DNA of 51,950 nt from assembly GCA_024224155.1 (NCBI GenBank), contig JAAENP010000127.1, forward strand, positions 1 through 51,950, given 5' to 3'. The notes beneath the pieces were generated by a model. That model ran no database searches. It was not told where the DNA came from and saw nothing but the letters and a program-made list of their open reading frames with translations. The position numbers and the translations under genes are program-made. Below, in pieces: positions 7,686-16,562 of the stretch (within the stretch, counting starts at the first letter, position 1; each line of letters begins with the position of its first letter). Source of the DNA: a bacterium (GTDB lineage Bacteria; Acidobacteriota; Thermoanaerobaculia; Multivoradales; JAHEKO01).

Positions 7686-8579
7686 TCAATCGGCCGCCGC
7701 GGACCAGCTGATCCTCGCGCTTTCCTCGTCGATCCAGCGTGTCACGAGTTGCGCCGGGGTAATGTCGAAATAGACGTTTCGAATAGAGAGCCGACCGGGC
7801 TTGGTGACACCCAGCTCGCTCGGAGGCATTTCCTCGAGCTCAACTTCTTGCGCGGTTCGCGGGCTTCTCTTGAAGCTCTCGAAACAGACCCAAAGTGGCG
7901 CGCCCGCCGCGCGCATCGCGAGGGCCAAGAGATATGTGCCGGCTTTGTTGACGACCGAACCGTCGGCGAGAACGGTATCGGCGCCGACCAGGGCTAGATC
8001 TGCGCGCGAGGCAGACCATCCGATCTGTGCGTCGGTGATGAGCTCGGTCTGAATCCCCATTTGCTCGAGTCGGCGCGCCGTGCTGTGTCCTTCGAGCAGC
8101 GGTCGTGACTCACTGACGATGGCCCGCACGCCGCGATCCGCCAGCCGCCGAAAAGTTGCCACAACCGTAGAGCTCAGGCTGTGGGTGAGGATCGTTGCTC
8201 CGCTCGCGATCTCGGCCGCCGCTTGCTCGGCGGCTCCGTCCGTGGCCAGGCGTGACAGCGCGATCAGTCGGTCGGCGGCGCGCACCAGACCCGACGCCAG
8301 CTCGGCGGCCGGCGCCGCGGCCGTCGACTCCACCTCTGCCGTCCACCTTGCGGCCAGGTTCTCGATCGGCGCCATCGACGGGCGCGCGTCTGCGATCCGC
8401 TCGGCCGCGCGACGGGCCGCTTGCCTCAGCGCCTCTGGCTCCAGGTCACCACAGGCGGCGACGTATTGCCCCAGTCCGCGCAGTGCCCTTCGACCAAGCT
8501 CGCTCGCCCCGTGGTCGCGGTCGGCGTCGAGCTCCGCGAGACAGGCGCGCAGAATCTCGTCGGCCTGCTGCTGCGTCAT
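7686..8579 (-). CDS. eIF-2B alpha/beta/delta-family protein (ribose-1,5-bisphosphate isomerase-like)
   Basis: 297 residues, the usual length for free-standing bacterial and archaeal eIF-2B-like proteins. The N-terminal about 110 residues are helical. The C-terminal Rossmann-like domain shows ILTHSLSSTVVATFRRL, VSESRPLLEGHSTARRLEQM, then VGADTVLADGSVVNKAGTYL and CFESFKRSPR. The GAD...NKxGT block is the family signature shared with methylthioribose-1-phosphate isomerase (MtnA) and archaeal ribose-1,5-bisphosphate isomerase. A sugar-phosphate isomerase role is more likely than translation initiation in a bacterium, but RuBisCO or AMP-phosphorylase genes that would support it are not in this window. 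Confidence 0.8.
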   Translation of the reverse strand: MTQQQADEILRACLAELDADRDHGASELGRRALRGLGQYVAACGDLEPEALRQAARRAAERIADARPSMAPIENLAARWTAEVESTAAAPAAELASGLVRAADRLIALSRLATDGAAEQAAAEIASGATILTHSLSSTVVATFRRLADRGVRAIVSESRPLLEGHSTARRLEQMGIQTELITDAQIGWSASRADLALVGADTVLADGSVVNKAGTYLLALAMRAAGAPLWVCFESFKRSPRTAQEVELEEMPPSELGVTKPGRLSIRNVYFDITPAQLVTRWIDEESARISWSAAAD

Positions 8580-8680
8580 TGGAGGTTCCTCTCTTCTTCC
8601 CGACCTGCAGCCATCCTACTCTCCTGGGGCCTGGGCCCCACTCCGTTTTCTACTTCGGCTATGCTGCTGCGGGAGTAACG

Positions 8681-9769
8681 ATGGCACTTTCGGTTGGAAT
8701 CGCCGGTCTTCCCAATGTCGGCAAGTCGACGTTGCTGAACGCTCTGTCGGACGCCCACGCCGAAGCCTCGAACTACCCGTTCTGCACCATCGATCGCAAC
8801 ATCGGTGTGGCCGTCGTACCCGATCCGCGTCTGAAGCAGCTCGAGCAGCTCTTGTCGCCGACGGAGATGGTCCCGACCACGATCCGCTTCGTCGACATCG
8901 CCGGCTTGGTCGAGGGAGCGAGCAGGGGAGAGGGTCTGGGCAACAAGTTTCTCGGGCACATCCGCGAGGTTGACGCGATCCTTCACGTGGTGCGCTGCTT
9001 CGAGGACGAGAACCTTGCCCATGCGACCGGTACGCCGGATCCCGTCCGCGACGTGGGCATCGTGGAGACCGAGTTTCTACTGGCCGATCTCGAGATCGCG
9101 GAGCGCGCCGCGGAGAAGTGGAGCAGGGGCGTGCGCCTCGGCAAGGGCGTGGGCAAGGACGAGTCGGCCGTGTTCACCAAGGTTGCCGAGGCACTCGACC
9201 GGGGCGTGGCGGTGCGCGACCTGGATCTGCACGAGGAAGAGCGCCGCGCTTTCGGTGACACGCGTTTTCTGACCGACAAGCCGTGCCTGTACGTGGCCAA
9301 CACGGGCGAGAGCGACCCTTCCGGTGAAGGCCCGTTGGCGACCGCACTCAAGAACGCCAAGGGGGTCGAGCAAGTGCTGCCCGTCTCGGTGGAGATCGAA
9401 GAAGAGATCTCGGAGCTGCCGGTGGAGGAGCAAGCCGACTTTCTGGAGAGCCTGGGTCTCGAGGAGACGGCATTGAATTTGGTCGTCACTGGCTGCTACC
9501 GGCTGCTCGATCTGCTGACCTTCTACACGGTGGCCAACGAGAAGCTGAGCGCGTGGCAGCTACGGCGCGGCGGCACGGCAGCGGAGGCGGCCGGAAGGAT
9601 CCACAGTGACATGGAGAAGGGCTTCATCCGAGCGGAGGTCATGGCGCTCGAGGACCTGCTGCGTTTGGGCAGCCAGCAGGCGCTGCACGACCACGGCCTG
9701 CTGCACACGGTGGGCCGCGACCACGTCATCGAGGACCGGGACGTTCTTCACATCCGGTTCAAGGTCTAG
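8681..9769 (+). CDS. ychF: Redox-regulated ribosome-binding ATPase YchF (OLA1 family)
   Basis: 362 residues from ATG 8681, preceded by GGGAG; the longer open frame upstream only mirrors the eIF-2B gene. The Walker A is GLPNVGKSTLLNAL (residues 7-20), switch II is DIAGLVEGASRGEGLGNKF, and the usual NKxD is replaced by NTGE, the change that makes OLA1/YchF proteins prefer ATP. A coiled-coil insert and a C-terminal TGS domain (about 275-360, TFYTVANEKLSAWQL to DVLHIRFKV) complete the architecture. It binds the 70S ribosome and is a near-universal housekeeping protein, a few residues different from the usual 363. Confidence 0.96.
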   Translation: MALSVGIAGLPNVGKSTLLNALSDAHAEASNYPFCTIDRNIGVAVVPDPRLKQLEQLLSPTEMVPTTIRFVDIAGLVEGASRGEGLGNKFLGHIREVDAILHVVRCFEDENLAHATGTPDPVRDVGIVETEFLLADLEIAERAAEKWSRGVRLGKGVGKDESAVFTKVAEALDRGVAVRDLDLHEEERRAFGDTRFLTDKPCLYVANTGESDPSGEGPLATALKNAKGVEQVLPVSVEIEEEISELPVEEQADFLESLGLEETALNLVVTGCYRLLDLLTFYTVANEKLSAWQLRRGGTAAEAAGRIHSDMEKGFIRAEVMALEDLLRLGSQQALHDHGLLHTVGRDHVIEDRDVLHIRFKV

Positions 9770-9864
9770 GTCGGACTCGCGATCCCGAGCGTTGTCTTCG
9801 AGAATGAACCCGCCGGGCGATTAGCCTCCGAGACTCCGCGGGAATATGATCCGCTGCAAGACGT

Positions 9865-10665
9865 ATGAGCGAAACACAGACACGCTCCTGGTGGGGAGAC
9901 TACGAGCTCGCGATCGACGAAACCGTGGCTTGGGAGATCGGTCCTCTGCGCCTTTGGCTGCAGCGGCGTCAGCTGGAATGGAGGCTGGCGCATGCCTGGG
10001 CCGAGGAAGATGGACCCTCGGAATGGAGCTGCCAGCGGGCCGCGGAGCTGCCCGAGGACGGGGCCCAGAGTGAGCGGTTCGCGGTCAGCGAAACGACCGG
10101 CGCGGTGCTCCTGCGGCCGTTGCCCGCGGATCGGGCGGTGGTCGCGCGTCCCAAGACGCCACTGCGCGTCTTGCCTGGCCAGTCCGCACGCATTTTCATG
10201 AGCTCCCCGATGTGGCTCGAAGTCGCGGTCGGAGCCGCGCAGGTGCCGTTGCGGGAGCTGCCGACCAAGCGCCTGTCGGACACGTGGTTCGGAGCGACCA
10301 GCCGCGAGGGAGAGCTGTCGTATTCGCTCAAGACCAGCGCCCGTACGGATTCCGAGGAGATGCCGCGCGCCCATTACAGGCTCCTGACGCCCGTCGTCAT
10401 CGAGAACCGGGCGGCCGATCCTCTCGTCTTCGAGCGCCTGAGCCTGCCGGTTCCGTTTCTTTCGATCTACGGCGTCGAGACCGGGGCGGTATGGTCCGAG
10501 GAGGTCCACATGCTGCGCACCGAAAGCGGCGACATCGCCGAGCTCGACGTCAGGGTGGGTCCTCCCGAAGAGGCCATGGAAGCCATGAGGCTGGGCGCCC
10601 CTCGCCGGGTCGCCCAGAAGGGGCATCTCTTCCAAGCCTTCGGCTCACTGCTGGGGTTCGAGTAG
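9865..10665 (+). CDS. DUF432 domain protein
   Basis: 266 residues, soluble and without signal peptide. It matches DUF432 by overall pattern: a tryptophan-rich start, RPKTPLRVLPGQSARIFM, WLEVAVG, LPTKRLSDTWFG, then HYRLLTPVVIENRAADPLVF and LSLPVPFLSIYG. The stop at 10665 is followed after six bases by the MscS gene, so the two are co-transcribed and probably co-translated. DUF432 proteins recurrently sit beside small mechanosensitive channels (from memory of genome neighbourhoods), which suggests a cytoplasmic accessory subunit or regulator of the channel. Biochemistry for the family is unknown to me. Confidence 0.75.
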   Translation: MSETQTRSWWGDYELAIDETVAWEIGPLRLWLQRRQLEWRLAHAWAEEDGPSEWSCQRAAELPEDGAQSERFAVSETTGAVLLRPLPADRAVVARPKTPLRVLPGQSARIFMSSPMWLEVAVGAAQVPLRELPTKRLSDTWFGATSREGELSYSLKTSARTDSEEMPRAHYRLLTPVVIENRAADPLVFERLSLPVPFLSIYGVETGAVWSEEVHMLRTESGDIAELDVRVGPPEEAMEAMRLGAPRRVAQKGHLFQAFGSLLGFE

Positions 10666-10671
10666 GAGACT

Positions 10672-11550
10672 ATGATGGAAGAGCTGAGGAACGTCCTGCT
10701 GGACTCCGAGAAGGTTCTTACCGCCTCGAGAGCCGTCATCCTCTTTCTCGCAGGCCTCGTTGTCGCCCGACTCGTGAGTCGGCTCGTCGCGCGGCTGGTG
10801 TCGGCTCGTCTCGAGCCCCAGCAGGCGCTTCTGCTCCGGCGCTTTCTTTCCTACGGGCTCGTGGCGCTGTTCACGGTCGCGGCGCTTCACGAGCTCGGTT
10901 TCAACCTCGGTGTTCTTTTGGGTGCGGCTGGAGTGCTTTCGGTCGCTGCCGGCTTCGCTTCGCAGACGTCGGCCTCCAACCTGGTCAGTGGTCTTTTCTT
11001 GATCGTGGAGAAACCCTTCGCCATCGGCGACGTGATCGAGATCGGTGGGACGACGGGCGAAGTCCTGGCAATCGACCTCTTGTCGGTGAAGCTCCGCACT
11101 TTCGACAACAAGTTCGTCCGCATCCCCAACGAGAGCGTCATCAAGAGCGAAGTTTCGACGCTGACCAAGTTTCCCATCCGTCGGGTCGATCTGCAGATCG
11201 GAGTGGCGTATCGAGAGGATCTCGAGCGTGTCCGGGATGTGCTGATGGAGGTAGCCGATCGGAATCTCCTTTGTCTGGACGAGCCCAAGCCGGTTCTTTT
11301 CTTTCAGGGCTTCGGCGATTCGTCGATCGACTTCCAGTTTTCGGTCTGGGCGACACGCGAGAATTTCGTCGAGCTCAAGAACACGATCCAGCTCGGGATC
11401 AAGAAGGCGTTCGATCGAGAAGGGATCGAGATTCCGTTCCCCCAGAGAGTGCTTCACGCGGGCGGCGGTGCCAAGTCGTTTCCGGTCGAGGTCGTCGAGA
11501 GCCCCGACGGGTCGGAAGATCCGGACGACTCGCGGGTGAACGTGCCGTGA
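10672..11550 (+). CDS. Small-conductance mechanosensitive channel, MscS family
   Basis: 292 residues. Three membrane helices lie in the first 100 residues (about 20-40, 58-78, and the pore-lining TM3 near 80-105, VLLGAAGVLSVAAGFASQTS with the Gly/Ala packing typical of MscS). The beta domain follows: NLVSGLFLIVEKPFAIGDVI, VKLRTFDNKFVRIPNESV. The C-terminal alpha/beta vestibule reaches IPFPQRVLH, the near-terminal motif of the family. The channel opens under membrane tension to release solutes on hypo-osmotic shock. It is the second gene of a tight pair with the DUF432 protein. Confidence 0.93.
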   Translation: MMEELRNVLLDSEKVLTASRAVILFLAGLVVARLVSRLVARLVSARLEPQQALLLRRFLSYGLVALFTVAALHELGFNLGVLLGAAGVLSVAAGFASQTSASNLVSGLFLIVEKPFAIGDVIEIGGTTGEVLAIDLLSVKLRTFDNKFVRIPNESVIKSEVSTLTKFPIRRVDLQIGVAYREDLERVRDVLMEVADRNLLCLDEPKPVLFFQGFGDSSIDFQFSVWATRENFVELKNTIQLGIKKAFDREGIEIPFPQRVLHAGGGAKSFPVEVVESPDGSEDPDDSRVNVP

Positions 11551-11583
11551 TGGAGCGAACCCGATGAGCTTCGCGCAGGGCGG

Positions 11584-12108
11584 CTACATACCCCACAGGT
11601 CCGAAGTGTTGACCGGCTTGCCCTGGAGCTTCAGGTAGTAGAAGAGCTGCCCCTTGTGCTGAGCAAGATGTTGGATCATGAACAGGAACTGCTCGCCCAT
11701 CAGTCGCTCCTGGCCCTCCCATGGAGCCTTGACGGTGTCACCGGCGAGCCGTTTCTCGCCCGCCTCCTCGATCGTCGCAAGCGCCAGCCGCTTGTCGCTG
11801 GCTAGCAGCTCTTTCACCTTGGCCACGCTCTCGGCCTTCGGCAGCTTCTCGGCCGGCAGCAGGGTCTCGCCCCCCTCCGGTTCCGGTATCTCGTAGCCTT
11901 CGGGCGGTGTCCAGTCGTTGGTGAGGAAGCCCCGAAAACAGAATCCGCAGGCGGTGGTGAGGTGAGTGAGCAGCTGCCCCGTGGTCATCCAGTTCTCTCC
12001 GGTCGCGGGTTTCCAGTCGAGCATCTCGTCGTCGACCATGTCGAGCAGACCCTCGGTCGCGGCGTAGGTCAGATGGATATGCGATCTCAGCAGGTCGGTC
12101 CAGTTCAT
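11584..12108 (-). CDS. DinB-family protein
   Basis: 174 residues, full-length DinB/YfiT-like four-helix bundle. The metal-binding histidines fall in TTGQLLTHLTTACGF near residue 45 and in FMIQHLAQHKGQLFYYL near 148, where HxxxHxxQ is the canonical C-terminal pair. Family members bind divalent metal and some transfer bacillithiol or mycothiol or act in stress tolerance; the substrate is unknown here. It starts 47 bp downstream of the giant VWA lipoprotein and may be the last gene of that operon, although no functional link is visible. Confidence 0.85.
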   Translation of the reverse strand: MNWTDLLRSHIHLTYAATEGLLDMVDDEMLDWKPATGENWMTTGQLLTHLTTACGFCFRGFLTNDWTPPEGYEIPEPEGGETLLPAEKLPKAESVAKVKELLASDKRLALATIEEAGEKRLAGDTVKAPWEGQERLMGEQFLFMIQHLAQHKGQLFYYLKLQGKPVNTSDLWGM

Positions 12109-12155
12109 CGTGTCCTCCTTTTGGGTGTGTCTTCCGAGCTTTACTTTCGAGGCCT

Positions 12156-15100
12156 CTAGCTCTCGTCTCGCGCGTCGAGATTCAGAACGACACTGTCTTC
12201 ACCCTTGACGCGTACGTCGTCGAAGAGTCGTGGCGGGCTCGTCAGAACCCGCACGGAGTAGAGACCGGCCGGCACTTCCACCGGGTCGCCGCGGGTGACT
12301 CCCGCGGCCACCACCTCGCCGCCCGCGTCCAGAACCTGGAACTTGGGCTGGAGCGCCTGGCGCATCGCTTGCCCCAGCTCCTCGCCGCTGGTGGCGTTGA
12401 AGTAGAGACCGCCCCCCAGCGTGGCCCAGCGGCTGAAGGTGTCTTTGAGCGTCTCGTCTTCGATGGCGAATCCCACGATGTTGACGCGGACATCGAAGCC
12501 CTTGTCCTTGAGGCCCTGGATGGCGGCTTGAGGATCCCCGCCGCAGGTTTCCTCGCCGTCGGTCACCAGAATGACGATCTTCGGGCCGTCCGCGGTTTCG
12601 AGGTCCGCCGCAACCAGTTCGAGGGAAGCACCGATCGGCGTCTTGGCCCGGTTCTTGGCCTCGGTCCGGCGAATAACGGGGACGATCTTCGCCGGTCGCA
12701 GGGGTGACAGGGGCACCTCGAGATCGGTCTGGCAGGCGCGCGGAGTCTTGTGGCCGAAGATGCGAAGCGCCAGCGGCGTCTCCGGCGGCAGGGTCTCTTC
12801 TACCAGGGATACCAGCACGTCCCGGGCGATGTCGATTCTCGAGCGCCCCTCGAGGCGCTGCAGCATGCTGCCGGAGGCGTCGAGGATCAGCTCGACGGCC
12901 GGACGGCCGAGGACGGACTCGGAAGCGGTGATCTCGATCGTCCCCGGACCGGGAGGCTCCTCGAAGCGGGTGGTAGCGGCGAGCAGGTAGCCGGCCGGTC
13001 GTCGCAGTAGGCACGAGGCGCGATCGAACGCGACTTCCAGATCGGCGTTGGTGCGGAAGAAGTCGTAGCGCCCGTCGTTGGTTGCGGCCCAGCTCTGCAT
13101 CAGGTCCTGTTGATAGACGACGTTGCCGCGGTGGAGCTCGAGCGTGAAGACTCGCGGCCTCACCTCCTCGAGGAACCGCCAAAGCTCGCCCGTCTTGTCG
13201 TAGCTGTGGGTGTCGGCGTCGGTCAGGAACACGACCGCTCGGGTCCCCGACCGGTTCGCGAGGCCCTTGGTGGCGGTCAGCAGCGCCAGCTCGGCTTCGC
13301 TCGAGCCGTGCCTGCGATCGTAGTCGTTGAGGGCGGTCTGCAGAACGTACGCTTGATCTGACCACTCCTCGAGCAGGAAGTCCCCGCCGCCGCTCTGGAA
13401 GGGAAGCAAGTTGACGAACTCGCGCTCACTTTGAACCGAGGCGACGAAGCGCGGCAGTGCCTGGTAGAGCGTGGGCTTGAACGGAGTCGTGCTGCCGCTG
13501 TTATCCCAGGCGAGAACGATGGAGCGGGGTGGCTCGACGATCTGCACGAAGTAGGCGTCCCCACCCTCGACGGCGAGATCGGCTCGCCAGCCTCCGGCCG
13601 GGGTCTCGGAGACCTCTTCGAGAGAGACCTCTTCGCCCGCCTGGTTCTCGATTCGGCCCACGACCCGCAGCGCCGGGTCGCCCTCGAGCGACAGCTCCAG
13701 ACGGTTGTGGCCGCTCGGCACCTCGATCCGATACCAGTCGACGTCCTCACCGACCAGCACATCGCCGCGCTGGCGACGCCCAGGCTCGAGGCTCTGAGCG
13801 TTGGCGCGGGTGTCGTTGTCGCCGGCCTCGGAGACCGCGTTCCCGGCCCGGCCGGAGTCGGTCGTCGTCTCGTAGTAGGCGGCCCGGGAGTACTGACCCC
13901 ACTCTCCCAATGCCGACAGGTAGCCTGGGGCCGCAGGCCGCTCGAATACGCGCAAAGTCTCGGGCAGCTGCCACGTGTCGGAGACCGCCGGTTCGGTGGT
14001 GGAGAAGCGCACGTAGCGTGCCCAGATCGGCTCCGGAAGCTGCAGGCGAGAGGTAGCGGCCGGCGTGGTGTCGAGCTGCCAGGTGCTCAACGGCGACCAA
14101 GGTCCGACCGGGCTCTTGGCACTGACGGAAACCTGGACGGTGCTCAGGCGAGGCGAATCGTAGTAGTCGTCGGCCTGAACCCACTCCAGGGCCGAGATCT
14201 GGGCGGCCCGCTGGTGGTGGAAGCCCACGATCCAACGGTTCGGATTGAGCGGATCGAGGCGCATGTGCGGATGCTCGACCTCTTCGGTCAGAATCTGTCG
14301 GATGATGCTGGTAGTCATGAGCGGATCCGACCAGACCACGTGACCGCCCTTGCGAGGATCCGCCAGATTGAAGGGCTCGGCTCCGACGGGGTGGGTCCCG
14401 GGCCGTGCAATGACCTTCCATTCCCCCAGCGCGGCGTATCCGCCGGCGCCTTCGTGGTTGGATAGAACCCGGAGACGAGCAAAACGCGCCGGCCGCGGCC
14501 GGTCGAGCGCGAAGGTCTGCTCCCTCGGCGCCGGTCCCAGCTCTTCGGAGAGGACGGGGGAAAACTCTCTGCCATCGAGCGAGAGAGCGAGCTCGAAGCG
14601 CCTGGCCTGGTTGCGTACGGGGTAACTGCCGCGCGGATTGAGCACAACACCGGCGACAGGCAGCGGCTCGGTCCCTGCTAACTCGACGGTGACGGCGGCT
14701 GGTGTCTCGCGCGTGTACCATGCGCCGTCGTTCGGGGTCACGCCGTCGTGCAGCGGGGCCTGATCCTCCGCGGCCCGCTCATCGGCTACGACCGGTCGGG
14801 CACCCAGCCCCGCCCAGGCGACGTTGAGGCCGCCGAGCAGCTCGGCCGGTAGCGGCGACGGTGGACGGCCTCCGATGGGGGGTGCACCGCAGCGGGCCAC
14901 GGCCTCGGTCGATGCCGTGCGCTGGGCGCCGGCTCCGTCACGGGCACGAATCGTGATCCGCACCGGGCGCTCGGCCCAAGCATCTTCGGCCACGGCGAGC
15001 GTCAGGTCGACCGAGGTCCGCTCTCCGGCCGCGAGAGCTACCTCCGTGGGCTCGAGCCGTGCATTCCAGGCGTGATGACTGCTCGCGGCGTCAAGGGTGA

Positions 15101-16562
15101 GATGCAGAGTCTGATCACTCTCATTCACCAGCCCGACCGGCAGTTGCGACCGTTGATCCTGATGCCAGAACGCCGCGAAGACATGGGGTCCGGCGGGTAG
15201 CGACAGCCTGAGCGGCAGGTCTCGGGCGGCCGGACGGGGTGGCGGGCCGGGCTCGAAGGCGAAGCGCACCTCGTAGGCCCCTTTGCCGTAGATTCGCGCG
15301 ATCCAGGGTGTTGCCGCATCAAGGGTGCCCTCGAAGACCGCGTTCTCCTCATCCCACTTGAAGACATCCGAGTGGTAGTCGTCACCCTCGCGGTAGAGGC
15401 GCAGGAAGGTGTCCGGCCGTACATTGTCCGGCTGTTCCAGTATCTCCGCCCGGACGGTCGTCTCCTCTGCGAGCCGCGGCAGGCGGTACCAGTCCTCGTC
15501 CCTCGTTTCGCCGACGGTTCCGGTGACCTTCAAGCTCGAGGGTAGGGGGCGAGCATCCCGGGGTTCGTCGTTGGGCTCGAGGTCGCAGGGGAGGTCGAAC
15601 GGATCCAGGCGATTGACTCGCAACCGATACGGCGAGGCACTTTGCCCCTCCTCGGCCTTGACCTCGGTGATGTAGTCGCCGCTCGGCAGCCAGGCCCGGT
15701 AGACCAGGTTGCCGCCCGCCTCGTGGCCGCGATAGAGGAGGAGCGTGCGCTCGGTTCGCGTGAGTCCCATCTCCCAAACCGTGAGGCGCGGCTTGACCTC
15801 CGGCGGCGGAGCGACTTCGAGCTCGACGTACTCGGCCGCGTTGAGCGAGAACTGATAGTAGTCCTCGTCACCTTCCTCGAAGAGCAGCCCGCTGCGAGGA
15901 GTCCCGAGGCGCAGCAGGTGGGCGCGGCTGGGGTCGTCGTTGGGCTCGCGCTCGGCCCAGCGGGACGGTGCGCCGAGGGGGACCGCGCGCAGGGTGTACT
16001 CGGCGTCACCCTCGCGGCTCCAGAGTTGCAGCCAGTGACGGCCGGGCATCAGGAAGAGGTTGGCAAGGGTCCATCGCGAGGTGTCTTCGTGACGGGTCGC
16101 GGTTTTCGACTCCCCGGCCGCGTTCTGGTACTTCAGGCTCTGAAGGTTCGAGCTGATCGCCTCGATCAACCAGAGCTCCGGCTCGCCTTCGACCGTGAAG
16201 ACGTACCAGTCGAAGTCACGACCGCTGAGGCGACCTCGCGTCACCCACTGCTCGCCGTCCCGAGTCAGGGGACCGGCTTGCTCGATCTCGTCGTTGGGCT
16301 CGGCTTCTTCCGCCTTGGCTGGCGCCGAATTGAAGTCGTAGGGGGCGACCTCGAGCGGGTCGGCTTCTGCCGCGCTCAAGTCTTCGAAGGCGGCCTCGGG
16401 CTCCGAGAAGGCGAGGTTGCTCGCCTCACTGCCGGCCGCGACGATGGCCGGCTCAGCGTCGCTCGGTACAGGTGATTCGGCCTCGTCGCGGCGGCCGCAG
16501 CCGATTCCTCCGAGCAGCATCGCGAGGAGGACGACGAAACCCGAGGTTAGATGAAGACTCAA
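12156..16562 (-). CDS. Giant lipoprotein with PPC repeats, discoidin-like domains and two VWA domains
   Basis: 1468 residues. The TTG start is set by its four-base overlap (TTGA) with the upstream stop. A signal peptide ends LLAMLLGGIGC, with Cys22 the likely lipidated residue although -3 is Gly. Four pre-peptidase-C-terminal-like repeats (ExNDxxxxA...DxDWY) start near residues 85, 205, 330 and 915. Two beta-sandwich regions resembling F5/8 type C domains occupy about 605-720 and 740-885. VWA 1 (about 1013-1160) has MIDAS DNSGS and FLTDADT. VWA 2 (about 1218-1400) has LILDASGSM, KTPIGAS and LVTDGEETCGGD, and is followed by a short beta domain. All parts point to an extracytoplasmic adhesive or scaffold protein. 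It is the fifth gene of a compact operon. Confidence 0.85.
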   Translation of the reverse strand: MSLHLTSGFVVLLAMLLGGIGCGRRDEAESPVPSDAEPAIVAAGSEASNLAFSEPEAAFEDLSAAEADPLEVAPYDFNSAPAKAEEAEPNDEIEQAGPLTRDGEQWVTRGRLSGRDFDWYVFTVEGEPELWLIEAISSNLQSLKYQNAAGESKTATRHEDTSRWTLANLFLMPGRHWLQLWSREGDAEYTLRAVPLGAPSRWAEREPNDDPSRAHLLRLGTPRSGLLFEEGDEDYYQFSLNAAEYVELEVAPPPEVKPRLTVWEMGLTRTERTLLLYRGHEAGGNLVYRAWLPSGDYITEVKAEEGQSASPYRLRVNRLDPFDLPCDLEPNDEPRDARPLPSSLKVTGTVGETRDEDWYRLPRLAEETTVRAEILEQPDNVRPDTFLRLYREGDDYHSDVFKWDEENAVFEGTLDAATPWIARIYGKGAYEVRFAFEPGPPPRPAARDLPLRLSLPAGPHVFAAFWHQDQRSQLPVGLVNESDQTLHLTLDAASSHHAWNARLEPTEVALAAGERTSVDLTLAVAEDAWAERPVRITIRARDGAGAQRTASTEAVARCGAPPIGGRPPSPLPAELLGGLNVAWAGLGARPVVADERAAEDQAPLHDGVTPNDGAWYTRETPAAVTVELAGTEPLPVAGVVLNPRGSYPVRNQARRFELALSLDGREFSPVLSEELGPAPREQTFALDRPRPARFARLRVLSNHEGAGGYAALGEWKVIARPGTHPVGAEPFNLADPRKGGHVVWSDPLMTTSIIRQILTEEVEHPHMRLDPLNPNRWIVGFHHQRAAQISALEWVQADDYYDSPRLSTVQVSVSAKSPVGPWSPLSTWQLDTTPAATSRLQLPEPIWARYVRFSTTEPAVSDTWQLPETLRVFERPAAPGYLSALGEWGQYSRAAYYETTTDSGRAGNAVSEAGDNDTRANAQSLEPGRRQRGDVLVGEDVDWYRIEVPSGHNRLELSLEGDPALRVVGRIENQAGEEVSLEEVSETPAGGWRADLAVEGGDAYFVQIVEPPRSIVLAWDNSGSTTPFKPTLYQALPRFVASVQSEREFVNLLPFQSGGGDFLLEEWSDQAYVLQTALNDYDRRHGSSEAELALLTATKGLANRSGTRAVVFLTDADTHSYDKTGELWRFLEEVRPRVFTLELHRGNVVYQQDLMQSWAATNDGRYDFFRTNADLEVAFDRASCLLRRPAGYLLAATTRFEEPPGPGTIEITASESVLGRPAVELILDASGSMLQRLEGRSRIDIARDVLVSLVEETLPPETPLALRIFGHKTPRACQTDLEVPLSPLRPAKIVPVIRRTEAKNRAKTPIGASLELVAADLETADGPKIVILVTDGEETCGGDPQAAIQGLKDKGFDVRVNIVGFAIEDETLKDTFSRWATLGGGLYFNATSGEELGQAMRQALQPKFQVLDAGGEVVAAGVTRGDPVEVPAGLYSVRVLTSPPRLFDDVRVKGEDSVVLNLDARDES

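Noticed and set aside
10212-11567. A 451-codon plus-strand frame overlapping DUF432 and mscS.
   Set aside because: Arg/Gly/Ser-rich shadow in another frame of two well-supported genes; no domain and no proper ribosome site.
13431-14465. A 344-codon plus-strand frame inside the giant lipoprotein gene.
   Set aside because: Antisense to a continuous multi-domain coding sequence with VWA and PPC motifs; no independent evidence.
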